A stretch of 64,000 bases of DNA from Carboxylicivirga fragile (GCA_025499625.1 JAFMVD010000005.1:82276-146275); one strand, 5' to 3'; numbered from the stretch's first letter, positions 35,345 through 44,930 are shown. Translations and numbers: made by a program. Notes: generated from the letters alone by a model not told the origin.

Positions 35345-36088
35345 ATGGCTTCAACGGTTTCCATTATTACCATTGTTTACAATGGAAGAGATACGCTTGA
35401 AAAGACCATAAAAAGTATCTGTTCTCAAACTTATAACAACATTGAATACATAATTGTAGATGGTGGGTCTACAGATGGAACAGTTGAGTTGATCAAGCGA
35501 TATGAATCCTCGATTTCGAAATGGATATCGGAACCAGACAAGGGACTTTACGACGCCATGAACAAGGGTATAAAAATGGCTACTGGCGATTATTTATGGT
35601 TCATCAATTCGGGTGATGAGGTATTTGCGCCAGATACTTTGAGTCAACTCTTTGATCAAAATCCAACAGCCGATATTTATTATGGCGATACGGTTATGAT
35701 AGACTCTTTAGGTCAATTGATAGGAGAGCGTCGCTTGCAACCGCCTAAGCAATTGTCATGGACCGATTTTAAAAATGGGATGTTAGTAAGCCATCAATCC
35801 ATACTTATAGCACGAAATATTGCTTCACTTTATAATACCAAATATACATTTTCGGCAGATTTTGAATGGTGCCTTGTTGCTCTGAAAAAAGCAAAGACAG
35901 TGGTTAACACTGAACTTGTTCTATCCCGCTTTCTGGATGGTGGATTAACCAAACAGAATATCGTTCCTGGTTTGAAGGAGCGCTTTCGGATTATGGTTAA
36001 TTATTTCGGATTATTTTCAACCCTGTGGCATCATATTCCTATAAGCTTTCGGTTTGTGTTGTATGTAATCAGAAATAAGCGGTTTTAG
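35345..36088 (+). CDS. Glycosyltransferase family 2 (GT-A)
   Basis: 247 residues. VSIITIVYNGRDTLEKTIKSI (about 4-24), IIVDGGSTDGTVELI (37-51), DAMNKGIKMATGDYLWFINSGDEV (about 69-92, with the DxD-like Asp) and the acidic region before SADFEWCL (about 169-176) are the GT2 nucleotide-sugar and metal-binding parts. Soluble; acts at the cytoplasmic membrane face. With the preceding GT4 gene it forms a two-gene glycan-building unit. Convergent with the DAHP synthase gene. Confidence 0.88.
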   Translation: MASTVSIITIVYNGRDTLEKTIKSICSQTYNNIEYIIVDGGSTDGTVELIKRYESSISKWISEPDKGLYDAMNKGIKMATGDYLWFINSGDEVFAPDTLSQLFDQNPTADIYYGDTVMIDSLGQLIGERRLQPPKQLSWTDFKNGMLVSHQSILIARNIASLYNTKYTFSADFEWCLVALKKAKTVVNTELVLSRFLDGGLTKQNIVPGLKERFRIMVNYFGLFSTLWHHIPISFRFVLYVIRNKRF

Positions 36089-36101
36089 AGAGATGTTTTT
36101 T

Positions 36102-37157
36102 TTATAAGTGGTTTTTTATTTTCTCCCTAAATTCCTTCAATATTTTTTCGGTTTCATCCCAGGCAATACACTCATCCGTAACCGAAACGCCATATTGTAA
36201 TTGACTTAAATCAGCAGGGATTTTTTGAGCACCAAAGTTGAGGTTACTTTCAATCATCACACCCATAATCGATTTGTTGCCAGCAGCAATTTGTTGTGCA
36301 ATATCATCCAAAACAAGTTTTTGATTTTCGGCCTTTTTGCTACTGTTGGCATGGCTACAGTCAATCATCATGCGTGGATCAAGACCTTCTTTTTCTAGCT
36401 CTTTTGTGTATTCGCTAATGTATTTTTCCGAATAATTTGGTTCGGTGCCGCCACGCAATATAATGTGCGAATTAGGATTGCCATTGGTTTTAACAACAGC
36501 TACATTTCCGTCGGGATCGATACTTACAAAATTATGTGGAGAGGCTACCGAAACACGTGCATTTATGGCAATGTCGATACTGCCTTTGGTACCATTCTTA
36601 AAGCCAACGACCGATGATAATCCGCTGGCCATGTTTCGATGACTTTGTGATTCTGTGGTGCGTGCTCCAATGGCCGTCCACGAGAATAAATCCTGTATGT
36701 ACTGAGGCGTAACAATATCCAAAGCTTCGCCTGCTGTAGGTAAGCCTAAATCGGCAATGTAGCAAAGTAATTCGCGCGAGAGTTTCAAACCGTCTTCAAT
36801 GGCGCAGCTATCATTCAAATATGGGTCATTGACAAAACCTTGCCATCCAACCGTTGTTCGTGGTTTCTCGAAATATACCCGCATTACCAAATAGAGTGTA
36901 TCATCTAACTCATCAGCCAAGGCTTTTAGTTTGTGAGCGTATTCTTTGGCCGATTCCATGTTGTGAATGGAACAGGGGCCAACTACAACCAATATGCGCT
37001 TATCTTCTTTGTTTAAGATGTTTTTAACCGTTTGCTGCCCCTCTTGAACCGTATTAATAATCTTCTCGGTGAGTGGGTAGAGTTTCTTCAATGCCGATGG
37101 TTTAATAATGGCCTGTTCTGCATTAATATTTATATTCTCTATACGCTTATCGGTCAT
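36102..37157 (-). CDS. 3-deoxy-7-phosphoheptulonate synthase (class I)
   Basis: 351 residues, AroF/AroG/AroH type. Condenses PEP and erythrose-4-phosphate at the entry to the shikimate pathway. VVGPCSIHNMESAKEYA (about 57-73), FEKPRTTVGWQGFVNDP (about 94-110) and MIDCSHANSSK (about 260-270) carry the PEP and metal ligands. The type of feedback (Phe, Tyr or Trp) cannot be assigned. Own -7 element upstream. Confidence 0.92.
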   Translation of the reverse strand: MTDKRIENININAEQAIIKPSALKKLYPLTEKIINTVQEGQQTVKNILNKEDKRILVVVGPCSIHNMESAKEYAHKLKALADELDDTLYLVMRVYFEKPRTTVGWQGFVNDPYLNDSCAIEDGLKLSRELLCYIADLGLPTAGEALDIVTPQYIQDLFSWTAIGARTTESQSHRNMASGLSSVVGFKNGTKGSIDIAINARVSVASPHNFVSIDPDGNVAVVKTNGNPNSHIILRGGTEPNYSEKYISEYTKELEKEGLDPRMMIDCSHANSSKKAENQKLVLDDIAQQIAAGNKSIMGVMIESNLNFGAQKIPADLSQLQYGVSVTDECIAWDETEKILKEFREKIKNHL

Positions 37158-37186
37158 GGTGTTTTGCTGTTTTCATAAATGAAGCC

Positions 37187-37194
37187 CAAAGTTA
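37187..37194 (-). promoter_or_regulatory. -7 promoter element of the DAHP synthase gene
   Basis: Minus-strand TAACTTTG, about 30 bp before the ATG. Confidence 0.45.
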
Positions 37195-37233
37195 AAAGAA
37201 AAAACTGCATATGCATATACGAATTGATATTCC

Positions 37234-38064
37234 CTAATTAAGCACCTTTTGTTTGAATTGACTCATCATTCTTTCCGGATCTTTTAAATGAATACCATCA
37301 ACAAACAGTGTGCTATCTACATAGGTGATGGTAGCAAAGTATTTCTGAAATTTAGTTTCAAGATTGGTTTCAGATATGGTGCTTAAATCTAGTTGTTTAA
37401 GTAGTTCTCTCTTGGCAATATTTATAGGAGGAGAAATTAGCTTCAATTGGCAATTGTGCTGATTTGCAAGGGTTTTAATTCGACTGAGATAATCAATGGC
37501 GATTGGTGATAAAAATGTGTTATTTGGTGAACTATCTAGTTCAAATTTTGGCGCCCAGCTTGTGGCTTTGATGTGCGGAAGTTGATGAAATTGATGGTAA
37601 GGTATTTTGGCTATTTGTTCTCGAACGGTTGCTGAGTAGTAGGGACTATTTTGCTCGTTATCAAATGGCTTTAAGAAATAATGATAGGTAAATTCCTGAT
37701 CCAGATTATCCTTAAATGAAAATGGAGTATACAAAAGTATTACTTCATCAATTTGATTACCAGCCTTCAAATAATTATTTAGCAAAAGGTATTGACCAAT
37801 TAAGCCAATAGCTTGATTGGTAGCCAGCGAATTGATGCTATCCGATGAAGAATTGACTGGAAAAAACTGTCGTCCCACGCTATCACCTAAAATTAAAGTT
37901 TTCGCCTTGCTTTTAACTTTGCTCTTTTTTATGGCTTCATAAATGTATTTTCCAGGGTAATTGAATAGGTATACCTCAGTATAAATCAAAAAAGCGCATG
38001 TTGCTTCAACAAATGCAATGGCTAAAAGGCTAAATAAAATGATATGTCGAATAAACTTCTTCAT
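37234..38064 (-). CDS. SGNH-like membrane-anchored protein, partner of the MBOAT acyltransferase
   Basis: 276 residues. N-terminal membrane helix (about 8-32), then an extracytoplasmic domain whose first strand reads TLILGDSVGRQFFPV (about 56-70), a GDS motif of SGNH-type hydrolases/acyltransferases. A second block DGIHLKD near the C-terminus could supply the Asp-x-x-His pair (DGIH). It begins at the base after the MBOAT stop, so the pair probably works like AlgI/AlgX-J: MBOAT moves an acyl group across the membrane and this protein places it on a glycan. Exact substrate unknown. Confidence 0.65.
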   Translation of the reverse strand: MKKFIRHIILFSLLAIAFVEATCAFLIYTEVYLFNYPGKYIYEAIKKSKVKSKAKTLILGDSVGRQFFPVNSSSDSINSLATNQAIGLIGQYLLLNNYLKAGNQIDEVILLYTPFSFKDNLDQEFTYHYFLKPFDNEQNSPYYSATVREQIAKIPYHQFHQLPHIKATSWAPKFELDSSPNNTFLSPIAIDYLSRIKTLANQHNCQLKLISPPINIAKRELLKQLDLSTISETNLETKFQKYFATITYVDSTLFVDGIHLKDPERMMSQFKQKVLN

Positions 38065-39513
38065 TTAGAATTGAAAGTAAATAAATTCCTGGGTACTGCC
38101 TTTAAACCAATAAATAACAAATACTAAAATTAAATAGAAACACCACCTAAGGGGCTTAGATTTTATGAAGTCTATTCTCTCGAGGCCATATTGTCCTCGT
38201 CGACCTATCCATTCAATTATTAGTAAGAACAATACAAGCAAAAGCGTACTAAAAGCATGAATACGATCTGGAAAATCCGGGACGCTAATAAGAGACATGG
38301 AAAATATTCCTGATAAATAATCGCAGGCATGTGCTAAACTATCAGCTCGAAATACAACCCAAGCTATTACCGTTAACGAAAAGGTTAAGAGCATACCGAT
38401 GAGTTCTTTAAAGTTTGGCAACAATGAATTTTGGGCGATAATATTCGTGTTTACTTTATTTCGTTTGAGGAGTAAGAGCGGCAAAAAGTATAGTGCATTA
38501 ATTGCTCCCCAAACTATAAATGTCCAGTTGGCACCATGCCATAATCCGCTGAAGATAAAAATGATGAATACATTCTTAATTTGATTCAGGATAGTCCCTC
38601 TACTGCCTCCTAATGGGATGTAGAGATAATCGCGAAACCATGTAGATAAAGATATGTGCCAGCGTCTCCAGAACTCGGCCATATCCCTTGAAAAGTAGGG
38701 GAAGGCAAAGTTCTGTTTTAAGTTGAACCCGAATAAGCGTGCTGTTCCTATTGCTATGTCGGAGTAGCCAGAGAAATCTCCATAAATTTGAAAGGTGAAA
38801 AATAGAGCTCCAAGCGCAAGAGTACTTCCGGAATATTGAGCAGAATTGTTGAAAATCAGGTTGGCATATTCAGCACAGTTATCGGCAATAACCATTTTTT
38901 TTAACAAGCCCCAAAGTATTTGTCGCAGGCCATTAACTGCTTGAGAATAATCAAATCTACGAGGTGTAAAAAACTGAGGCAATAAGTTACTTGCTCGCTC
39001 AATTGGCCCTGCAACTAATTGCGGAAAAAAGCTTACAAAGGCAGAAAAAGCAATAAAATCCCTTGTCGGCTCTATCTTCCTCTTATAAACATCAATAGTA
39101 TAACTTAAGGTTTGAAAGGTGTAAAAACTAATACCGACAGGAAGAATGATATTTAAAGTATTGCCCGAAATCTGCTGGTCAAAAAACTTGAATGATTCAA
39201 TAAAGTTATCAAGAAAGAAGTTGTAGTATTTGAAAAAGCCAAGAAAACCTAAATTGACAGTAATACTGGTCCATAAGAGCAGTTGACGTTCTAGCTTCTT
39301 TTTTTCTCTACTAAGAGCAAGTCCAACACTATAATCAACAATAGTACTGAAGATTATAAGGGAAAGAAAACGCCAATCCCAACAGCTATAAAAATAATAG
39401 CTAGCAACAACGATGAAAGCATTTTGAAGCTTATTTCCAGATTTCTGCAATAACCAATAGAGCGAAAAGGCTATTGGTAGAAATATTGCAAAATCAATGG
39501 AATTAAAAAGCAT
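38065..39513 (-). CDS. MBOAT family O-acyltransferase (AlgI-like)
   Basis: 482 residues with about 10-12 membrane helices. The family core WRRWHISLSTWFRDYLYIPLGG (about 272-293) and the catalytic His in FSGLWHGANWTFIVWG (about 318-333) are intact; GISFYTFQTLSYTIDVY and PQLVAGPIERA are also typical. Transfers acyl (usually acetyl) groups for modification of exported polysaccharide. Immediately followed by the SGNH-like gene. The two glycosyltransferase genes about 2 kb away might make the acceptor, but they are on the other strand and separated by the DAHP synthase gene. Confidence 0.92.
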   Translation of the reverse strand: MLFNSIDFAIFLPIAFSLYWLLQKSGNKLQNAFIVVASYYFYSCWDWRFLSLIIFSTIVDYSVGLALSREKKKLERQLLLWTSITVNLGFLGFFKYYNFFLDNFIESFKFFDQQISGNTLNIILPVGISFYTFQTLSYTIDVYKRKIEPTRDFIAFSAFVSFFPQLVAGPIERASNLLPQFFTPRRFDYSQAVNGLRQILWGLLKKMVIADNCAEYANLIFNNSAQYSGSTLALGALFFTFQIYGDFSGYSDIAIGTARLFGFNLKQNFAFPYFSRDMAEFWRRWHISLSTWFRDYLYIPLGGSRGTILNQIKNVFIIFIFSGLWHGANWTFIVWGAINALYFLPLLLLKRNKVNTNIIAQNSLLPNFKELIGMLLTFSLTVIAWVVFRADSLAHACDYLSGIFSMSLISVPDFPDRIHAFSTLLLVLFLLIIEWIGRRGQYGLERIDFIKSKPLRWCFYLILVFVIYWFKGSTQEFIYFQF

Positions 39514-39580
39514 AGGGTTTAGAGCTATGGTTTACTTGCTAAAATACAGAAGCTTTTGGAATTTTTATCATACTTCAATA

Positions 39581-39615
39581 AAAAACAAAACCTGTGAGAC
39601 GTATCCCACAGGTTT
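39581..39615 (-). terminator. Intrinsic terminator of ilvE
   Basis: 9-bp perfect stem (39588-39596 with 39607-39615), 10-nt loop, T-rich tract on the minus strand (A run 39581-39590). Confidence 0.75.
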
Positions 39616-39642
39616 ATATATTTCAAGATTCTCGAATCTTCT

Positions 39643-40662
39643 TTACTCTATAACAGTAACCCAACCGTGTGTATCTGGTTCGTCACCGTACTGAATAGCT
39701 CTTAGTTTATTGTAAAGCTTTTCAGAAATTTCACCAGCTTTACCATTAGTGCTGAAAATGTATGATTTACCCTCATCCACATCATCAATTTTACCGATAG
39801 GGCTGATCACCGCAGCTGTGCCACAAGCACCGGCTTCCTCAAAGGTACCTAGCTCTTCCAAAGGAATTGGGCGACGCTCAGTCGTCATTCCCATATCTTC
39901 AGCTAATTGAATTAAACTCTTATTAGTGATTGATGGTAATATAGAATCCGATTTTGGCGTAACGTAGGTATTGTTTTTAATACCGAAGAAGTTAGCAGGG
40001 CCACATTCGTCGATGTATTTCTTTTCCTTACTATCTAAGAAAAGAACTGCTGAATATCCTTTTGAATGCGCTTCGTCGCCCGGACGTAAGCTAGCCGCAT
40101 AGTTACCACCAACCTTAATATGTCCCGTTCCAAGTGGAGCAGCACGGTCGTATTTGCGTGAAATCATCATGTCGGTTGGTTTAAATCCTTCTTTGAAATA
40201 AGGACCAACTGGCATAACAAACACCATAAATAAATACTCATCAGTTGGAGAAACACCAATTTTAGCACCGGTACCAACTAACAATGGACGAATATATAAT
40301 GAAGCACCAGAATCGTAAGGTGGTACAAATCGTTTGTTGAGTTCAACAGCTTTGACAACAGCATCAACAAAGATTTTTTCCGGAACAGTGGCCATCATAG
40401 TACCAACTGCTGAGTTATGCATTCTTTTTGCATTTTCTTCAACGCGGAAAAGGCGTGTCTTATCATCTTTACCCTTAAAAGCTTTTAAGCCTTCAAAAGC
40501 TTCCTGTCCATAATGTAAACCAGTAGCCGCCATGTGAATGCTAATCTGATCAGATGAACTAGTTTCTAATTCACCCCATTTGCCATCGCGGTAGTAACAC
40601 CTAACATTGTAATCGGCTTTCATGTAGCTAAAAGACAAATTACTCCAATCGATATTATTCAT
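39643..40662 (-). CDS. ilvE: Branched-chain amino acid aminotransferase
   Basis: 339 residues, class IV PLP aminotransferase of the longer type. Makes or degrades Leu/Ile/Val with glutamate/2-oxoglutarate. The PLP lysine is in GHIKVGGNYAASL (about 165-177); YGQEAFEGLKAFKG (about 52-65), LYIRPLLVGTG (about 122-132) and DECGPANFFGI (about 216-226) are family blocks. Upstream is a -7-like TACCTTTA on the minus strand. Followed by its own terminator. Confidence 0.93.
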   Translation of the reverse strand: MNNIDWSNLSFSYMKADYNVRCYYRDGKWGELETSSSDQISIHMAATGLHYGQEAFEGLKAFKGKDDKTRLFRVEENAKRMHNSAVGTMMATVPEKIFVDAVVKAVELNKRFVPPYDSGASLYIRPLLVGTGAKIGVSPTDEYLFMVFVMPVGPYFKEGFKPTDMMISRKYDRAAPLGTGHIKVGGNYAASLRPGDEAHSKGYSAVLFLDSKEKKYIDECGPANFFGIKNNTYVTPKSDSILPSITNKSLIQLAEDMGMTTERRPIPLEELGTFEEAGACGTAAVISPIGKIDDVDEGKSYIFSTNGKAGEISEKLYNKLRAIQYGDEPDTHGWVTVIE

Positions 40663-40771
40663 TTCTATGACTTTTTAAAAACGTAGTGTGACTCAAATTT
40701 TTCATAAAGGTACAATAAAGTACTTACAATTTACATGATTTAATTCAAGTCAAACGTTGATTTGTCTATGC

Positions 40772-41533
40772 CTATTTGAAAAACAGAAGGATAGCCGATA
40801 ACAATATGACAGCGAAAATAAAGTAGCGGTATTGTTTATCAGGTATTAGCTTAACAATTCGTTTTCCGATTAGGGCGCCTACAAACAAAACAGGGAACAT
40901 AACAATGTTTAACTGAATGGTTTTTAAATCAATGGTTTGCCAACTTAGTACATGAAACGGCACTTTGAAGCAATTTAGAAAAAGGTAGAACCAAGCTCCC
41001 GTACCAATGTAACTTTCTTTGGGCAAGCGCATCGATAATAAATAGAGATTAAAGATGGGACCAGCCGCATTGCCCATCATTGTGGCAAATCCACCCATCA
41101 AGCCAAGCGATCCACTAAAAACAGGATGTGAAGTCAGGTTAATTTTGCTTTTTCGAAACTCGTTGTAAAGCAATAATACCAAACACACTAAAATGGCAAT
41201 GGCTATAGCATGTTTGAATTGTTGGTCGTTTATCTGATTTCCCACATAGACCGCTATTAAAATTCCGATTACAGCCCATGGGATGAGCTTAATGATGTAT
41301 TTAATTTTGCCACTCTTAAAATAAAAGGAAAGTGCAAGCGCATCGCCCATAATTAGAAATGGAAGAAGTATACCTACTGAAGCTTTGCCGCCATAAAGAT
41401 AGGCGAGAAGAGGTATCGATACCATACCTAAACCTTTCAATCCGCTTTTAGAAACACCTATTAGAAATGCACAAAACAAAGTGATTAACCATGTGTTCCA
41501 TGAAGTATTTAAAGGATTAAGTAATTCTGTCAT
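40772..41533 (-). CDS. TauE/SafE family membrane permease
   Basis: 253 residues with eight predicted membrane helices, arranged as two related halves. LIGVSKSGLKGLGMVSIPLLA (about 23-43) and GGFATMMGNAAGPIFNLYLLSMRLPKE (about 147-173) are the conserved loops of the sulfite/organosulfur exporter family. Substrate unknown. 55 bp downstream of tatD and in the same direction, so perhaps the last gene of that operon. Confidence 0.87.
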   Translation of the reverse strand: MTELLNPLNTSWNTWLITLFCAFLIGVSKSGLKGLGMVSIPLLAYLYGGKASVGILLPFLIMGDALALSFYFKSGKIKYIIKLIPWAVIGILIAVYVGNQINDQQFKHAIAIAILVCLVLLLYNEFRKSKINLTSHPVFSGSLGLMGGFATMMGNAAGPIFNLYLLSMRLPKESYIGTGAWFYLFLNCFKVPFHVLSWQTIDLKTIQLNIVMFPVLFVGALIGKRIVKLIPDKQYRYFIFAVILLSAILLFFK

Positions 41534-41588
41534 TCAACTAAAATACGCAGAATGAATGGCTATTACCAGATTCAACTATTAATTAATC

Positions 41589-42260
41589 TCAAATTGAATT
41601 AAATAAAAACTTAAAGTTATCATTTGTAATAGATAATAAATCATTGATTTGTATTCCTAAAATATGAGCTGCTTTTGTATAAATGTTTTCAATGGATTCA
41701 GTTGAATCATCTGTTTCAAAAAACAGGCGATCACTTGGTGTGTGGAGTAAGCTTTTTGCGGCTTTCGATTTAGAATTTAATATACTTGGCCCATAGGAAA
41801 AATAGAAACCGTGATTGGTAGCTTGTTTCATTATTTCCACCGAAGCATTAAAGCCATGAAATATCCATGCTTGTTTCGGTTTTAATTCTTTCCTTAAAGT
41901 AATAATTTCGTTGTAGTATCTAACACAGTGTAATATTAGAGGTTTATGTAACTCCTCAGATAACTCAATATGCTTGTGAAGCAGGTCTAATTGTTGCTCG
42001 TAAGTACCACAACGTACTTTATCTAAACCCGTTTCTCCAATGGCAATAAACTGCTTGTTTTTAGCATGTTTATTGAGTCTATCTAATGCAATATTATTAT
42101 CACTTGCATGCCATGGGTGAATGCCCAATGAACAGTATTCAGGCAGTGCATTGGGCAAAGTATTGGAAAGCTCAATATTAACAATTTCAGTAAGGTTATC
42201 AATGCCTGTGGGGCGATGCGTATGTAGATTAATGTATCTATGTGGCATCTTACTATTCAT
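41589..42260 (-). CDS. TatD family metal-dependent hydrolase
   Basis: 223 residues, TIM-barrel amidohydrolase-like nuclease. INLHTHRPT (HxH, about 10-18), IGETGLDKV (about 73-81), LILHCVRYYNE (about 108-118), WIFHGFN (about 135-141) and FFETDDS (about 199-205) place the metal ligands. It is shorter than E. coli TatD and the first motif has HTH rather than HCH/HLD; the family cleaves DNA ends. Follows the GIN-domain gene with a 26-bp gap. Confidence 0.85.
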   Translation of the reverse strand: MNSKMPHRYINLHTHRPTGIDNLTEIVNIELSNTLPNALPEYCSLGIHPWHASDNNIALDRLNKHAKNKQFIAIGETGLDKVRCGTYEQQLDLLHKHIELSEELHKPLILHCVRYYNEIITLRKELKPKQAWIFHGFNASVEIMKQATNHGFYFSYGPSILNSKSKAAKSLLHTPSDRLFFETDDSTESIENIYTKAAHILGIQINDLLSITNDNFKFLFNSI

Positions 42261-42286
42261 TTAAATTAAAGATTAAAGAAAAATTA

Positions 42287-42946
42287 TTAATAAATTCGAT
42301 ATGTAGATGTTGAATCACAATTAACTGTTAATTTTTTCACATGTTGCAAGGTAATGTTAGCCTTATTTTCAGCATCTAAATTTACAGATGAAATTCGAGT
42401 GTTGGAAAATACTTCCGCATTATTTACATGCATCATTAATGATTTAATATTCGCTGTATATATGTTTGAACGTGACTTTTCATTTGCTTCAAGCTGTAAG
42501 TGTTTAAAAGAGCTGTTTTTGAAAACATTTACATTTCCTTTTTGACTGTTTGTAACCAAAATGCTGTCTTGCCGCAAATTAACGTCGACATTTCCGCCTT
42601 CAACTATTAATGCATTAATCAGTTTTAAATTAATGGTATAGTGAAAATTACGATCGCCAGATTTGGCTGGTTTCAAAATTAAAGTATCAGTTAAAAGTTG
42701 GTAAGGAATTTCTTTTAGCGCATCTTTTTTGTGAGAGTACTTAATATTGCAAGAATCGTTTGTGTTAAGCTGTACACGAGCTCCTTCTTGAACTACAATT
42801 ACATTAAAATTGGGTAGAGCTACTTCGACATATTCCATATTTTCATTCCTGCTGTCGCCAGGGTTTTCCACTGTTATCATCACAGAAAGTAGGCTTATAC
42901 AGAAAACTGATAGAAATGCGATTAGAATCTTTTTACTTGTCTTCAT
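42287..42946 (-). CDS. GIN-domain (DUF2807-like) exported protein
   Basis: 219 residues. N-terminal membrane/signal segment (about 7-25), then FNVIVVQEGARVQLNTND and repeating short strands with N/D/S turns (NVDVNLRQDSILVTNSQKGNVNVFKNSSFKHLQLEANEKS...) that form the right-handed beta-solenoid of GIN-domain proteins. Such proteins commonly sit in operons with ABC transporters and GntR regulators in Bacteroidota; function unknown. It overlaps the GntR gene by 14 bp. Confidence 0.75.
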   Translation of the reverse strand: MKTSKKILIAFLSVFCISLLSVMITVENPGDSRNENMEYVEVALPNFNVIVVQEGARVQLNTNDSCNIKYSHKKDALKEIPYQLLTDTLILKPAKSGDRNFHYTINLKLINALIVEGGNVDVNLRQDSILVTNSQKGNVNVFKNSSFKHLQLEANEKSRSNIYTANIKSLMMHVNNAEVFSNTRISSVNLDAENKANITLQHVKKLTVNCDSTSTYRIY

Positions 42947-43313
42947 CTTCGTTCTCCTTTAATTGATTAAACAAAGGTTCCAATTCTTCTCGGGTAATAC
43001 CTAACAACTTAACTTGTTGAATAAATGCAGGTAATATTTCTTGGGTAAATTCTTCTTTACGCATGTCTCTAATCATTTTAGGGGCATTGTCTGTCACAAA
43101 GTAACCAACACCTCTGCGGTTTTCAACAATATTATTGTGTTGTAATTCTATAAAAGTTCTCATTATGGTATTCTGATTCACACCTAGCGTAGCCGCTAGT
43201 TTTCGTACCGACTGTACCTTGTCGCCTGGCGCATATTCGCCCGACAAAACACGTTCGCATATATTATCGGCTATCTGTTGAAAGATGCCTTTGTTATTTT
43301 TAAACTCCATCAT
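42933..43313 (-). CDS. GntR family transcriptional regulator (YtrA subfamily)
   Basis: 126 residues. Winged HTH at about 10-75: QQIADNICERVLSGEYAPGDKVQSVRKLAATLGVNQNTIMRTFIELQHNNIVENRRGVGYFV, the standard GntR DNA-binding pattern, plus a short C-terminal helical tail as in YtrA, too small for ligand binding. It overlaps the permease gene by 4 bp. In most such operons this gene comes first; here it is third, after the ATPase and permease. Confidence 0.9.
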   Translation of the reverse strand: MMEFKNNKGIFQQIADNICERVLSGEYAPGDKVQSVRKLAATLGVNQNTIMRTFIELQHNNIVENRRGVGYFVTDNAPKMIRDMRKEEFTQEILPAFIQQVKLLGITREELEPLFNQLKENEDEDK

Positions 43314-44089
43314 GCTATCTGTTTTTCTTTCACTCTAAAAAAGGCATATGCCCAAGTGGTGATTAATACAAATATTTCTATCCCAACAACTAATGCTTTT
43401 GCCGTACTCTCTTTATTATCAAAAATTATGAGCCATGGCACTCTGCCGTTTTTAAATAGTTCGGCCCATTCAATAATTGAAAAGAAATAGAAAATAACTA
43501 CTGCTGTTGTTGCGCCAAGTATAACCAAGGTTTTTATGAGTGGCTTTTTGCCAAAAACTGCTCCGCCTGCAAATAAGACCGATTGCGCAATAAGCGCGAT
43601 CAGGATGGTTAGTGTAAGAATAAAGGGGAGTTTTTCTGACCCAATTTCTTGTAGTATCGTTGTGAACGAAAAAGACTCAATAAAACGATCGGGTGAAAAC
43701 CACAAGACTAATTCACTTGCCAAATGTGAGCTAACATAAAACACTAATGGTAATATTAACCATGGTGAAAGTATCCTTACTATTAAATTCAGCGTAAATT
43801 TCTCAATTAGCGAACAAGGCAATAAAATAAAATCGAAAGTAAGACCTTTGTTTCTAAATGCAGGAAAAGCGTATGCTGCAAATGGGAGAGCGACTCCTCC
43901 ACATAGTATAATAAAGAGTGGAACCCATTGTATTGCATCAAAGTGCCTGTCTGCCATTAAAGTAAAAAGGGTAATGAGGGTGTAGCCAATAAATAGTGAC
44001 AGCAACGATAAGGTTGCACTTTTCTTCGATAAATGGTACTGTTGTTTAAGCAACTTACCAAATCTCTTTATGTTAAAAATATTATTCAT
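43310..44089 (-). CDS. ABC transporter membrane subunit
   Basis: 259 residues from the ATG at 44089 (an open frame extends upstream to 44173 but those 28 residues overlap the ATPase gene and look non-native). About six membrane helices (roughly 28-48, 55-78, 100-125, 150-172, 182-205, 230-250). No permease motif; identified by its place 13 bp after the ABC ATPase gene. It probably forms the membrane part of an exporter or antibiotic/stress-response transporter of the YtrBCD kind. Confidence 0.72.
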   Translation of the reverse strand: MNNIFNIKRFGKLLKQQYHLSKKSATLSLLSLFIGYTLITLFTLMADRHFDAIQWVPLFIILCGGVALPFAAYAFPAFRNKGLTFDFILLPCSLIEKFTLNLIVRILSPWLILPLVFYVSSHLASELVLWFSPDRFIESFSFTTILQEIGSEKLPFILTLTILIALIAQSVLFAGGAVFGKKPLIKTLVILGATTAVVIFYFFSIIEWAELFKNGRVPWLIIFDNKESTAKALVVGIEIFVLITTWAYAFFRVKEKQIA

Positions 44090-44102
44090 CGTATTTGGTT
44101 TG

Positions 44103-44912
44103 TTAGTTAAACGTTTTGCCATTGTTAATGGCGTTAAACAATAATTCAATATCAACTTCTGAAGATTCTCCAATTGATGGTGTTACTATGTTGTATCCCA
44201 TTGGATTCAGCTCGCTGTACAATACATTATCAGGCAGGTGACTTACAATCTTAAAATCGTATTTTTCAGAGATGTCGATGATACTTTGGTTAAATATCAC
44301 TTGACCATTATCAACTAGAATTATTTTGTCGATAAGTGTTTCTACATCTTTTACCTGATGCGTAGATATTATTACTGTCTGATCTTCTTGAAGTGATCCG
44401 GCTACTAACTGACGAAAAATAGTTTTAGATGGAATGTCCAGTCCATTGGTTGGCTCATCTAAAATAATGAGTTGACAACGTGTTGCTAGGGCAAAGGCTA
44501 TGCGAAATTTCTTCTTTTGTCCATGACTCATCTTTGATAAGTTCTTTTGTTGATCTAACTCAAACTTATTGATTAAATCGTCTAGCAACTGTTTGTCGAA
44601 GCGCGGATAAAATGGAATAAAAGCTTCGATAAAATCCCACATTTTAATACTTGGCATTGTGAATTCCTCGGGTACAAAATAAATTGATTCCAGAAACGAT
44701 GCTTCACGTTTTGTTGATTTGTAGCTGTTAACTAAAATTTCGCCGCTGGCTGGAGTCAGCATTCCGGCAATTAATTGCAGTAGAGTTGTTTTTCCGGCGC
44801 CATTCTTTCCAAGCAGGCCAATAATTTGACCTGTACCCTCCGTTAAGGATAAATCCTGAAATAAGGGAGCTTGTTTTTTATAAGCAAAGCTTAGGTTTTT
44901 AATGTTTATCAT
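44103..44912 (-). CDS. ABC transporter ATP-binding protein
   Basis: 269 residues. Walker A GKNGAGKTT (35-43), signature region KMSHGQKKKFRIA (about 128-140, MSHGQ in place of LSGGQ), Walker B LIILDEPTNGLD (about 150-161) and the switch His in IISTHQ (about 181-186) are present. First gene of the operon ATPase-permease-GntR-GIN-tatD(-TauE). A -7 element and a possible GntR operator lie just upstream. Confidence 0.9.
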   Translation of the reverse strand: MINIKNLSFAYKKQAPLFQDLSLTEGTGQIIGLLGKNGAGKTTLLQLIAGMLTPASGEILVNSYKSTKREASFLESIYFVPEEFTMPSIKMWDFIEAFIPFYPRFDKQLLDDLINKFELDQQKNLSKMSHGQKKKFRIAFALATRCQLIILDEPTNGLDIPSKTIFRQLVAGSLQEDQTVIISTHQVKDVETLIDKIILVDNGQVIFNQSIIDISEKYDFKIVSHLPDNVLYSELNPMGYNIVTPSIGESSEVDIELLFNAINNGKTFN

Positions 44913-44930
44913 GCTTCAAATATTAACTGT

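Noticed and set aside
43536..43739. Plus-strand frame opposite the ABC permease
   Set aside because: Shadow frame antisense to a real gene.
44090..44173. Longer N-terminus for the ABC permease
   Set aside because: It overlaps the end of the ATPase gene in another frame; the ATG at 44089 gives a natural start with a 13-bp gap.
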